From the NCBI GenBank assembly GCA_900763175.1, contig CAAFJI010000347.1, positions 1-29,659 on the forward strand: DNA of 29,659 bases. The letters run 5' to 3'. Shown here one piece after another: positions 6,537 to 14,360 of this stretch (position 1 is its first letter; each line of letters starts with the position of its first letter). The translations under genes were made by a program, and so were the position numbers. The notes beneath the pieces are model-generated. The model was given only the letters and a program-made list of their open reading frames with translations, had not been told where the DNA came from and did not search any database. This DNA comes from Lachnospiraceae bacterium (GTDB taxonomy: Bacteria; Bacillota; Clostridia; Lachnospirales; Lachnospiraceae).

Positions 6537-8093
6537 TTACAGGACCTTCGTTGTCCACTTGCTACAGTCCCACACCTGGGAAACCACATCCTGATAAAAC
6601 TCCGGTTCGTGGCAGATCAGAAGAATGCTGCCGCGGTATTCGATCAAAGCTTCTTTCAAAGCATCCTTAGCATCTACATCCAGATGGTTGGTAGGCTCGT
6701 CAAGAAGAAGGACATTCGTCTCCTTGTTTACCAGCTTACACAGGCGGACCTTCGCTTGTTCGCCGCCGCTGAGAACACGGACCTGGCTCTCGATGTGCTT
6801 GGTGGTGAGACCGCATTTGGCAAGAGCAGAGCGGACCTCGTACTGGGTATAGGGAGGAAATTCAGCCCAGATCTCATCAATGCAGGTGGTCTTGTTGTCT
6901 CCCTTTACCTCCTGCTCGAAGTAACCGATCTGAAGATTATCTCCCAGCTCTCTGGTACCCTTCAAAGCAGAAACCAGTCCCAGGATACTTTTCAGCAAAG
7001 TCGTCTTTCCGATACCATTGGCACCAACCAGGGCAATTTTCTGTCCTCTTTCCATAGAGAGGGTGAGAGGGCGGGAAAGTGGCTCGTCATAGCCGATGAC
7101 CAGATCCTTTGTCTCGAAAATATATTTGCCAGGAGTGCGGCCCTGCCTGAAATGGAACTCCGGCTTCGGTTTCTCCACAGCCAGCTCGATCACATCCATT
7201 TTATCCAGCTTTTTCTGGCGGGACATGGCCATATTTCTGGTTGCAACTCTAGCCTTGTTCCGGGCAACAAAATCCTTCAATTCATTGATCTCCTGCTGCT
7301 GACGACGGTAGGCTGCCTCGAGCTGGGCTTTTTTCACCTCGTAAACTTCCTGGAAATGGTCGTAATCCCCTACGTAACGGTTCAGCTCCTGATTCTCCAT
7401 ATGGTAAACAATGTTGATAACATCGTTCAGAAAAGGAATGTCGTGGGAGATGAGAATAAAAGCGTTCTCATAATCCTGAAGGTAGCGCTTCAGCCAGGCA
7501 ATATGCTCCTCGTCCAGATAGTTGGTAGGTTCGTCAAGAAGGAGAATGTCCGGCTTTTCCAGAAGCAGCTTGGCAAGGAGAACCTTGGTTCGCTGACCGC
7601 CGCTTAAATCGGTAACCTCCCTGTCAAGGCCGAGATCCAGAAGTCCCAGAGCTCTGGCAACCTCCTCCACCTTGGAATCAATGACGTAAAAATCGTGCAA
7701 GGTAAGGGTATCCTGAATGGTTCCCAGTTCCTCCATCAAAGCTTCCATTTCCTCCGGGGTAGCTTCTCCAAGGGAATCACAGATCTCATTCATTCGCTCC
7801 TCCAGCGCAAAAAGCCAGGAAAAAGCAGATTTTAACACATCACGGATAGTCATGCCTGGGGAAAGGACAGAGTGCTGGTCCAGGTATCCCACACGGACAT
7901 TCCTGGACCACTGGATCTTACCCTCATCTGGCATAAGCTTATTGGTTATAATACTGAAGAAAGTGGATTTTCCCTCACCGTTGGCACCTACAAGACCGAT
8001 ATGCTCGCCCTTTAAGAGGCGGAAAGATACGTCGTGGAAAATGGCCCGGTCGCCGAAGCCGTGAGAAAGATGTTCAACATTTAAAATACTCAT
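6537..8093 (-). CDS. ABC-F family ATPase (YfmM-like)
   Basis: This is a soluble protein of 518 residues with two ABC cassettes and no membrane segments. Cassette 1 has Walker A GANGEGKST (36-44), signature LSGGQ and Walker B LLLDEPTN. Cassette 2 has GANGIGKTT, LSGGEQ and LLLDEPTNHLD. A charged linker rich in Lys, Arg and Gln (KKAQLEAAYRRQQQEINELK) lies between them, as in ABC-F factors that act on the ribosomal E site. The start at 8093 is preferred over upstream in-frame codons because AGGAG lies just before it and MSILNVEHLS begins the cassette. It starts 45 bp after rqcH ends, on the same strand. The subfamily is judged from length and general resemblance only; an antibiotic-protection role cannot be read from sequence. 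Confidence 0.9.
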   Translation of the reverse strand: MSILNVEHLSHGFGDRAIFHDVSFRLLKGEHIGLVGANGEGKSTFFSIITNKLMPDEGKIQWSRNVRVGYLDQHSVLSPGMTIRDVLKSAFSWLFALEERMNEICDSLGEATPEEMEALMEELGTIQDTLTLHDFYVIDSKVEEVARALGLLDLGLDREVTDLSGGQRTKVLLAKLLLEKPDILLLDEPTNYLDEEHIAWLKRYLQDYENAFILISHDIPFLNDVINIVYHMENQELNRYVGDYDHFQEVYEVKKAQLEAAYRRQQQEINELKDFVARNKARVATRNMAMSRQKKLDKMDVIELAVEKPKPEFHFRQGRTPGKYIFETKDLVIGYDEPLSRPLTLSMERGQKIALVGANGIGKTTLLKSILGLVSALKGTRELGDNLQIGYFEQEVKGDNKTTCIDEIWAEFPPYTQYEVRSALAKCGLTTKHIESQVRVLSGGEQAKVRLCKLVNKETNVLLLDEPTNHLDVDAKDALKEALIEYRGSILLICHEPEFYQDVVSQVWDCSKWTTKVL

Positions 8094-8138
8094 AAAAACT
8101 CCTGTTCTGTTTTGATAAACTGTGCGGAAGGTCAAATA

Positions 8139-9893
8139 TCACTTTGATATTTCCTGTATTCCTGTAATATCCGGGGATGCCATCAGGGAATAGTTGGTAT
8201 AATATACCACAAATCCTGGCTTTGCACCAGCTGGTTTCTTTACATTTTTTTTCTGAAGATAGTCGATTTCCACCTTTGGGGCAGTGCGTCCTTTGGAATA
8301 AAAGGCTGCCAGGCTTCCAGCCTCCTCGAAGGTGCGGTCTGGAAGTGTGCCGTCCTTTGTCCGGACCACCACATGGGAACCAGGCATTTTCTTTGCATGG
8401 AACCACCAGTCATTTCCTGTGGCAAATTTAAAGGTGAGTTCATCATTCTGATAATTGTTTTTGCCTACATAGATGTCATAGCCGTCGCTGGAAATATAGT
8501 GGAAGGGCTTTGATTTCACCTGCATTTTGGCCCCTTTTTTGTTTCCGTAGTGGCGTTTAATGTATCCATATTCCGTCAGCTCTTCCTTAATCTGGGAAAG
8601 GTCGCTTTCCTCTGCGGCAATGTCAAGAGCATTGGAAATAGACTCCAGATGCTCGATTTCGCTGGAAGTATCTGCAATCTGGATCTCCAGAGCCTCCTGA
8701 GTTCGCTTCAGCTTGCCATAGCGGTCAAAGTATTTCTTGGAATTCTCCTGTGGGGTCAAAGTGGGGTCAAGAGGAATGGTGATTTCTTCTCCATTATAAT
8801 AGTTTACAGCCTTGAAGGATTTGCAGCCTTCTTCCAGGCCGTAGCCGTAGGTATTGATCAGCTCCCCGTAAATCTTGTATTTATCCTTTTTCTCTGTATC
8901 CTTCATCTGTTTTTGCTGAAGGCTCAGCTTCTTGCGGTTGCGGTCAAGGGCTGTCTGGACAATCTTGCGAAGATCAGCGGATTTCTGGCGGATGCGGGTG
9001 ATTACATCCCTGGAAGCATAGTAGGTTTCCAGCATTTCTGATACAGATTCAAAACTCTTTGCAAAATAGCCCTCTGCCTTGTACTGGGTGAAGGGAAGAA
9101 CACCATATTCCACAGGCTCCCCTCCTTTGTAAATGATAACAGGGGTAAACTCTTCTGCCTTAATCTGTTCAATCATACGGGCAAATTCTGTGTAAAGCCT
9201 TTCACAGGCGGCATTATCCAGCGCCTGGGCCTCATCGTTTCCGTCAATGGAAGCACGGTAGCAAAGCTCCTGCGCCATCACCGGACTAAGGCCGGTGAGA
9301 GTCTGGTAAAGAGACTTGGAAATCATGGCAGGCTTTTTGCAGACCATTTCCAGAAACGATTCCCTGGAAATGGAAAGAGGGTCCAGCTTATCCTGGGTGT
9401 GGGGAATGAAGTAAGGGCGCCCCGGAAGTACCTCTCGGACAGAGCTTACGTTGCAGGAAACGTGTTTGATACTGTCCAGGATCATATTGTTATCATCACA
9501 GAAAATGATATTGCTGTGTTTTCCCATCAACTCCATGATCAGAATCTTGTGGCATACGTCTCCCAGCTCATTGAGATGCTCCAGTTCAAACTCTACCACA
9601 CGCTCCAGGCCAGGCTGGCGGATGGCAGTAATCCTGGCACTTCCAATGTGTTTGCGAAGAAGCATACAGAAGTTGGGAGCAGTGAGAGGACTGATCCGGT
9701 TTTTGCCTGTAAAATAAAGAAGAGGCAGGGAAGCACTGGCAGAGAGAAGCAGACGCTTCTGGCCGTTAGCTCCCTTTCCCGTGATGAGAAGCTCGTCATT
9801 TTCCGGCTGTGCGATCTTGTTGATCCGGCCGCCGGAAAGATTTTTATTTAATTCAGAAACCATTGCAGCAATGGTGATTCCGTCAAAAGCCAT
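8139..9893 (-). CDS. rqcH: Rqc2/RqcH-type NFACT ribosome quality control protein
   Basis: RqcH binds obstructed 50S-peptidyl-tRNA complexes and recruits tRNA-Ala to add C-terminal alanine tails that mark nascent chains for degradation. It was formerly annotated as a fibronectin-binding protein. The chosen start (9893, behind AAAGGAG) gives 584 residues beginning MAFDGITIAA. The NFACT-N domain covers roughly residues 1-200, coiled-coil/helical segments follow, and the C-terminal NFACT-R domain has NDWWFHAKKMPGSHVVVR. The functional Asp-Arg pair of family members (97/98 in Bacillus numbering, from memory) appears here as Glu97-Arg98 within GLERVVEF. The gene precedes the ABC-F gene, which fits a shared ribosome-rescue role. 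Confidence 0.93.
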   Translation of the reverse strand: MAFDGITIAAMVSELNKNLSGGRINKIAQPENDELLITGKGANGQKRLLLSASASLPLLYFTGKNRISPLTAPNFCMLLRKHIGSARITAIRQPGLERVVEFELEHLNELGDVCHKILIMELMGKHSNIIFCDDNNMILDSIKHVSCNVSSVREVLPGRPYFIPHTQDKLDPLSISRESFLEMVCKKPAMISKSLYQTLTGLSPVMAQELCYRASIDGNDEAQALDNAACERLYTEFARMIEQIKAEEFTPVIIYKGGEPVEYGVLPFTQYKAEGYFAKSFESVSEMLETYYASRDVITRIRQKSADLRKIVQTALDRNRKKLSLQQKQMKDTEKKDKYKIYGELINTYGYGLEEGCKSFKAVNYYNGEEITIPLDPTLTPQENSKKYFDRYGKLKRTQEALEIQIADTSSEIEHLESISNALDIAAEESDLSQIKEELTEYGYIKRHYGNKKGAKMQVKSKPFHYISSDGYDIYVGKNNYQNDELTFKFATGNDWWFHAKKMPGSHVVVRTKDGTLPDRTFEEAGSLAAFYSKGRTAPKVEIDYLQKKNVKKPAGAKPGFVVYYTNYSLMASPDITGIQEISK

Positions 9894-9968
9894 AAAAAAA
9901 CTCCTTTCAGTGTGTTTGTGCCGTGAGAGCTCCGAAACAATGCCGGCAGCAGCCACAACCCTGATATT

Positions 9969-9998
9969 TTGTCTCCGGATTTAACAGGGTGGAGACAA
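9969..9998 (-). promoter_or_regulatory. Hairpin in the rqcH leader
   Basis: TTGTCTCC (9969-9976) and GGAGACAA (9991-9998) form an 8-bp stem with a 14-nt loop inside the roughly 110-nt untranslated leader of rqcH. No U tract follows in the minus direction. Its function is unknown. Confidence 0.4.
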
Positions 9999-10009
9999 CA
10001 ATATTTTCT

Positions 10010-10038
10010 ATTATAACAGTAAAAAAATGATTTGACTA
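10010..10038 (-). promoter_or_regulatory. Probable rqcH promoter, overlapping the yicC promoter
   Basis: On the minus strand a perfect TATAAT (10015-10010) lies 17 bp downstream of TAGTCA (10038-10033, four of six matches to TTGACA). That -35 box physically overlaps the plus-strand -35 box at 10032-10037. If both are used, the two divergent promoters would compete for polymerase. Confidence 0.5.
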
Positions 10039-10060
10039 GGGTTTTGGAATGAACTATAAT
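10032..10060 (+). promoter_or_regulatory. Sigma-A promoter of the yicC-cinA operon
   Basis: TTGACT (10032-10037), a 17-bp spacer and a perfect TATAAT (10055-10060) lie 49 bp before yicC. It is the only strong promoter found for the seven-gene operon. Confidence 0.82.
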
Positions 10061-10109
10061 AAATCTGTATGCATAGGTGTACGTAAAAAACTTATAGAAA
10101 GAGATCACT

Positions 10110-10988
10110 ATGATAAAAAGTATGACCGGCTTTGGAAGAGCCGAGGTGGTCACAAAGGAACGGAAGATCACCGTTGAGATAAAATCCGTCAATCACAGAT
10201 ACCTGGATCTCAGTATTAAGATGCCACGGAAGCTTTGCTTTTTGGAGGGTGCGATCCGGAATCTTATGAAGACGTATATGCAGCGCGGAAAAGTAGACGT
10301 ATTTATCATTTATGAGGATTATACCCTGAACTGTGGTGCACTGAAATATAACAGAGAGCTTGCCAGTGAATATCTGGCTTATATCCGTCAGATGGCAGAG
10401 GAGTTTGGCCTTGAGAATGATGTGAAGGCTGGCACCCTGTCCCGTTATCCGGAAGTTCTTACAATGGAGGAGCAGTCTGTTGACGAGGATGCTCTGTGGG
10501 CTGTTTTGGAAAGCCCTCTTCGTGAAGCCTGCGAGAAATTTGCAGCTTCCCGTGCCCGTGAGGGGGAGAATCTGAAGAATGACCTGATCACTAAGCTGGA
10601 TGCACTGGATGAGAAGGTTTACCAGGTGGAGGAGCGCTCTCCCCAGGTTGTGGATTCCTACCGTGAGAAGCTGGAGGCGAAGGTCCATGAGCTTCTTGAA
10701 GATTCCAAGATTGAGGATTCCCGTATCGCCGCAGAAGTGATCCTGTTTTCTGATAAGATCTGCAATGACGAGGAGACAGTCCGTCTCCACAGCCACATTC
10801 AGGGCATGAAGAAGATGCTGGAGGAGAAAGAGGGCATTGGCCGGAAGCTTGATTTCATGGCACAGGAGATGAACCGTGAGGCGAACACTATCCTGTCCAA
10901 GTCCAGCGACCTGGTTATTTCCAACATTGCGATCGATCTGAAAACAGAAATCGAGAAAATAAGGGAACAGGTGCAGAATGTGGAGTAA
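10110..10988 (+). CDS. yicC: YicC/YloC family endoribonuclease
   Basis: This 292-residue protein is normal length for the family. The N-terminal YicC-like domain begins MIKSMTGFGRAEV and includes SVNHRYLDLSIKMPR and RGKVDVFI. The C-terminal DUF1732 region contains HIQGMKKMLEEKEGIGRKLDFMAQEMNREANTI (quoted here as family hallmarks: GRKLDFMAQEMNRE and NTILSKS). Homologues in E. coli and B. subtilis have been reported as endoribonucleases, and the gene commonly precedes remA and gmk in Firmicutes, as here. It is the first gene of the operon, behind a strong promoter and a modest ribosome binding site (GAAAGAG). Confidence 0.94.
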   Translation: MIKSMTGFGRAEVVTKERKITVEIKSVNHRYLDLSIKMPRKLCFLEGAIRNLMKTYMQRGKVDVFIIYEDYTLNCGALKYNRELASEYLAYIRQMAEEFGLENDVKAGTLSRYPEVLTMEEQSVDEDALWAVLESPLREACEKFAASRAREGENLKNDLITKLDALDEKVYQVEERSPQVVDSYREKLEAKVHELLEDSKIEDSRIAAEVILFSDKICNDEETVRLHSHIQGMKKMLEEKEGIGRKLDFMAQEMNREANTILSKSSDLVISNIAIDLKTEIEKIREQVQNVE

Positions 10989-11054
10989 AGCCGGCAGGCT
11001 ATGTGAAATTGATTTTTGCACAGAAGCATTCCTTATTGACAGAAGGACGAAAAC

Positions 11055-11327
11055 ATGGCAAAATTAATCAATATCGGTTTCGGCAATGTGGTAAATTCCC
11101 AGAAGATCGTGGCTGTGGTGAATCCAGATGCCGCACCGGTGAAACGAATGGTTCAGAGTGTGAGGGGGACGAACTCTCTTGTGGATGCCACACAGGGAAG
11201 GAAGACCAAATCGGTGATCGTTACCTCGGATGACATTCTGATCTTATCTGCGATCCAGCCGGACACCATAGCCCGCAGATTTGCAGAGGTATATGAGTTA
11301 CAGGAAAATCCTGGACGGCAGTCATGA
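11055..11327 (+). CDS. remA: RemA-type extracellular matrix regulator (DUF370)
   Basis: This is a 90-residue DNA-binding protein. In Bacillus, RemA activates biofilm matrix operons by binding clustered sites. The family core is intact: INIGFGNVV at the start, then PVKRMVQSVR, a DATQGRKTKSVIVTSD segment, and ILSAIQPDTIARRF near the end. It begins 66 bp after yicC and is followed 64 bp later by gmk, the order conserved in Bacilli and Clostridia. The ribosome binding site is GAAGGACG. The targets in this organism are unknown. Confidence 0.94.
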   Translation: MAKLINIGFGNVVNSQKIVAVVNPDAAPVKRMVQSVRGTNSLVDATQGRKTKSVIVTSDDILILSAIQPDTIARRFAEVYELQENPGRQS

Positions 11328-11391
11328 ATGTGCTGTGCTTCCATGAGCGGTTTTGTGGACACCGGACAGGCAGAAAATAAGGGAGAGGGCC

Positions 11392-12018
11392 ATGAGCAGA
11401 GGAGTTTTAGTAGTTGTTTCCGGTTTTTCCGGAGCAGGCAAGGGCACTATTATGAAGAGCCTGATGGCGAAATATGACAATTATGCATTGTCTGTATCTG
11501 CCACCACCAGAAGCCCCAGACCTGGGGAAGAGGACGGAAGAGAGTATTTTTTCCGTACCAGAGAAGAGTTTGAGGAGATGATCCGTCAGGACCAGCTCAT
11601 TGAATATGCACAGTATGTGGAGAATTATTACGGCACACCCAGGACCTATGTAGAGGAACAGCTTGCAGCTGGCCGTGACGTGATCCTGGAGATTGAGATC
11701 CAGGGAGCACGTAAGATCAAGAAGAAATTCCCGGAAGCAGTGCTGGTATTTGTGACAGCACCATCCATGGCAGAATTAAAGGGCCGTCTTGTAGGAAGAG
11801 GTACGGAGAGCCAGGAAGTGATCCGCCAGCGCCTTGCAAGAGCTGCCAAGGAAGCAGAGGGTGTGGAAGAGTATGACTACCTTCTGGTAAATGATGATCT
11901 GGAGAAAGCCGTGGATACACTCCATGATATTATCCAGAGCGAACACCATTCCATGAAGCGGAACCTTGGATTTATCCACCAGGTTCAGGAGCAGGCAGCA
12001 GGGTTTGCACGGGAATAG
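11392..12018 (+). CDS. gmk: Guanylate kinase
   Basis: The enzyme phosphorylates GMP to GDP with ATP, essential for GTP and (p)ppGpp pools. The start at 11392 is chosen because GGGAG lies shortly upstream and MSRGVLVVVSGFSG matches the family N-terminus; an upstream in-frame ATG at 11353 would add 13 unlikely residues. The protein has 208 residues. The P-loop is GFSGAGKGT (11-19). The GMP-binding part includes SATTRSPRPGEEDGREYFF, and the lid region is rich in Arg (RQRLARAAKEAE). Confidence 0.97.
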   Translation: MSRGVLVVVSGFSGAGKGTIMKSLMAKYDNYALSVSATTRSPRPGEEDGREYFFRTREEFEEMIRQDQLIEYAQYVENYYGTPRTYVEEQLAAGRDVILEIEIQGARKIKKKFPEAVLVFVTAPSMAELKGRLVGRGTESQEVIRQRLARAAKEAEGVEEYDYLLVNDDLEKAVDTLHDIIQSEHHSMKRNLGFIHQVQEQAAGFARE

Positions 12019-12075
12019 TGTCTTTGTTATGTAAAACAAGACCTTTTGGTCTTTAAATTTGAAAGGAGTATAGAT

Positions 12076-12417
12076 ATGATCCATCCATCTTATTCAGAGT
12101 TAATTGAAGCAATCAATACAAACAATGAGGACGACGATGAGAGCATGGTGCTCAACAGCCGTTATTCTCTGATCCTTGCTACCAGCAAGCGTGCACGCCA
12201 GCTGATCGGCGGGGCCAAACCGCTTGCAGATGACGTGAAGGGCAAGAAGCCTCTTTCCATTGCCATTGACGAGTTATATCACGGCAAGGTGAAGATCCTT
12301 CCTGGCAAACATGAGGAAGAGGATTTAAGAGAGATCGCAGGACTTCCGCCAGTAGAAGAAGAAGCTGCTGCAGAGGAGAATGCGGCAGAGAGCGTATCTG
12401 AGGAGAGTGCAGAATAA
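12076..12417 (+). CDS. rpoZ: RNA polymerase omega subunit
   Basis: Omega chaperones beta-prime and stabilises RNA polymerase. The protein has 113 residues starting MIHPSYSELIEAIN at 12076, behind AAAGGAG; an upstream in-frame ATG at 12046 is rejected because it precedes the ribosome binding site. The conserved core is SRYSLILATSKRARQL and KPLSIAIDELYHGKV. The last 30 residues or so are an acidic Glu/Ala tail, longer than in short omega proteins but common in clostridia. It follows gmk, its usual partner, and ends one base before rimO. Confidence 0.93.
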   Translation: MIHPSYSELIEAINTNNEDDDESMVLNSRYSLILATSKRARQLIGGAKPLADDVKGKKPLSIAIDELYHGKVKILPGKHEEEDLREIAGLPPVEEEAAAEENAAESVSEESAE

Positions 12418-12418
12418 T

Positions 12419-13756
12419 ATGAAATTACTGTTCATTTCCCTTGGATGTGACAAGAATCTGGTAGATTCTGAGGAAATGCTTGGAATGCTTGCAGCTGACG
12501 GCCATCAGATCGTGGATGATGAAGATGAGGCAGAGGTTATCATTATCAATACCTGCTGCTTTATCGGAGACGCCAAGGAAGAAAGCGTAAATACCATCCT
12601 TGAGATGGCAGAGAAGAAAAAGGCAGGCACCTGCAAGGTTCTGATCGTCACTGGATGCATGGCCCAGCGCTACAAGAAGGAGATTTCAGAAGAGATTCCA
12701 GAGGTAGATGCGATCCTGGGAACCACTTCCTATGGCGATATTATCAAAGCTGTTAATGAGGCAGAGGCCGGACGACATTTCGAGGAGTATAAGAGCATTG
12801 ATTTTCTCCCCGATATTTCCGGAAAGCGTATGCTAACAACAGGAGGCCACTTTGCATATCTGAAGATAGCAGAGGGTTGTGACAAGCATTGCACATACTG
12901 CATTATTCCCAAGCTTCGCGGCAGTTACAGAAGTATTCCCATGGAACAGCTTGTGAAGGAAGCAGAATCTCTGGCAGAAAAAGGGGTAAAGGAGCTGATC
13001 CTGGTTGCCCAGGAGACAACTGTTTACGGAAAAGATATTTATGGTAAGAAATCTCTTCATATCCTTCTGAAGGAGCTGTGCAAGATAAGAGGAATCCGCT
13101 GGATCCGTATCCTGTACTGCTATCCGGAGGAAATTTATGAAGAACTGATCCAGACTATGAAGGAGGAAAAGAAGATCTGCCATTATCTGGATCTTCCGAT
13201 CCAGCACGCAAGTGACAGAGTCTTGAAGCGCATGGGACGGCGTACCACCAAGCAGGAGCTGATCGATATCATTGGGAAGCTTCGTGAGGCAATGCCGGAT
13301 ATTTTCCTGCGTACAAGTCTGATCAGTGGTTTTCCAGGGGAGACACAGGAGGACCATGAGGAATTAATGCGCTTTGTAGATGAAATCGAATTTGACCGCC
13401 TTGGTGTTTTCACCTATTCTGCAGAGGAGGACACTCCGGCAGCGACTATGGATGATCAGATCCCTGAAGAGTTAAAAGAAGCAAGAAGGGATGAGATCAT
13501 GGAGCTTCAGCAGGAGATTTCCCTGGAGAAGGGCGAGAACCGTATTGGACAGGTAATGACGGTGATGATCGAAGGCAAGGTATCTGGAGAAAGTGCCTAT
13601 ATCGGACGTACCTATGGTGATGCACCTAAGGTTGATGGTTATATTTTTGTGCAGACCGGCGAACTTCTTATGACGGGAGATTTTGCCCGTGTTCGGGTTA
13701 CCGGTGCTCTGGAATATGATTTGATAGGAGAGCTGGAAGATGAATACACCGAATAA
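12419..13756 (+). CDS. rimO: Ribosomal protein S12 methylthiotransferase RimO
   Basis: RimO is a radical SAM enzyme that adds a methylthio group to the conserved Asp of ribosomal protein S12. The start at 12419 (MKLLFISLGCDKNLVDSEE) lies one base after the rpoZ stop, so coupling is likely. The 445 residues contain the UPF0004 cysteines C10, C46/C47 and C80, then the radical SAM triad in EGCDKHCTYC (C154, C158, C161), and a C-terminal TRAM domain ending in a basic-acidic tail. The motif ETTVYGKDIYG and the GCDKN N-terminus point to RimO rather than MiaB. It overlaps pgsA by 17 nt. Confidence 0.95.
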   Translation: MKLLFISLGCDKNLVDSEEMLGMLAADGHQIVDDEDEAEVIIINTCCFIGDAKEESVNTILEMAEKKKAGTCKVLIVTGCMAQRYKKEISEEIPEVDAILGTTSYGDIIKAVNEAEAGRHFEEYKSIDFLPDISGKRMLTTGGHFAYLKIAEGCDKHCTYCIIPKLRGSYRSIPMEQLVKEAESLAEKGVKELILVAQETTVYGKDIYGKKSLHILLKELCKIRGIRWIRILYCYPEEIYEELIQTMKEEKKICHYLDLPIQHASDRVLKRMGRRTTKQELIDIIGKLREAMPDIFLRTSLISGFPGETQEDHEELMRFVDEIEFDRLGVFTYSAEEDTPAATMDDQIPEELKEARRDEIMELQQEISLEKGENRIGQVMTVMIEGKVSGESAYIGRTYGDAPKVDGYIFVQTGELLMTGDFARVRVTGALEYDLIGELEDEYTE

Positions 13757-14279
13757 ACTGACAATTGCCAGAATGATCCTGGTTCCTTTCTTTGTAGTTT
13801 TCATTCTCACTGGATGGGGAGGAGAGTCTAACCGCTATATCTGCCTTGCAATTTTTGTGGCTGCAAGTATTACAGACTGGTTGGATGGTTATCTGGCACG
13901 TAAGAATAATCTGGTAACAAATTTTGGAAAGTTTATGGATCCTTTGGCTGACAAGCTGCTGGTATGCTCCTCTTTGATCTGTATGATCGAGCTTGACCGC
14001 CTGCCGGCCTGGATCGTTATTATCATCATTGCAAGAGAATTTATCATCAGTGGTTTCAGGCTGATCGCAGCAGAAAATGGCGTGGTTATTGCTGCAAACT
14101 ACTGGGGCAAATTTAAAACGGTTTCTCAGATGATTATGATCATACTGCTGATCCTTGATTTTGGCGGTATTTTCAAGACTTTGGAAACAATTTTCATATG
14201 GCTGTCACTGGCACTGACGGTAATCTCCCTGATTACTTATATTGTGCAGAATAAAAAGGTGATTTCCATGCAAGAATAA
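13740..14279 (+). CDS. pgsA: CDP-diacylglycerol-glycerol-3-phosphate 3-phosphatidyltransferase
   Basis: This integral membrane enzyme makes phosphatidylglycerol phosphate from CDP-diacylglycerol and glycerol-3-phosphate. The 179-residue protein has the complete CDP-alcohol phosphotransferase motif: D49-G50, A53-R54, G63, D67 and D71. Several hydrophobic segments are visible (about 12-25, 34-46, 84-105, 120-160). It starts inside the 3' end of rimO (17-nt overlap), a sign of translational coupling. Its product is the substrate for the cardiolipin synthase encoded later in this window. Confidence 0.94.
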   Translation: MNTPNKLTIARMILVPFFVVFILTGWGGESNRYICLAIFVAASITDWLDGYLARKNNLVTNFGKFMDPLADKLLVCSSLICMIELDRLPAWIVIIIIAREFIISGFRLIAAENGVVIAANYWGKFKTVSQMIMIILLILDFGGIFKTLETIFIWLSLALTVISLITYIVQNKKVISMQE

Positions 14280-14360
14280 AGAGCTGCTGCGTACAGCTGA
14301 TATTCCGTGAGGTGCTTTCGTGAAGGAAGCGTACAGTAATGCAGAAAGGAAGTAATACAA

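Noticed and set aside
6216..7607. Long plus-strand open frame across repeat copy 2 and antisense to the ABC-F gene
   Set aside because: It has no ribosome binding site, runs through the repeat and MITE, and mirrors the coding strand of a well-supported ABC-F gene.
14289..14336. Two GCGTACAG direct repeats between pgsA and cinA
   Set aside because: Only two 8-bp copies 40 bp apart, with no promoter or known operator nearby; chance cannot be excluded.
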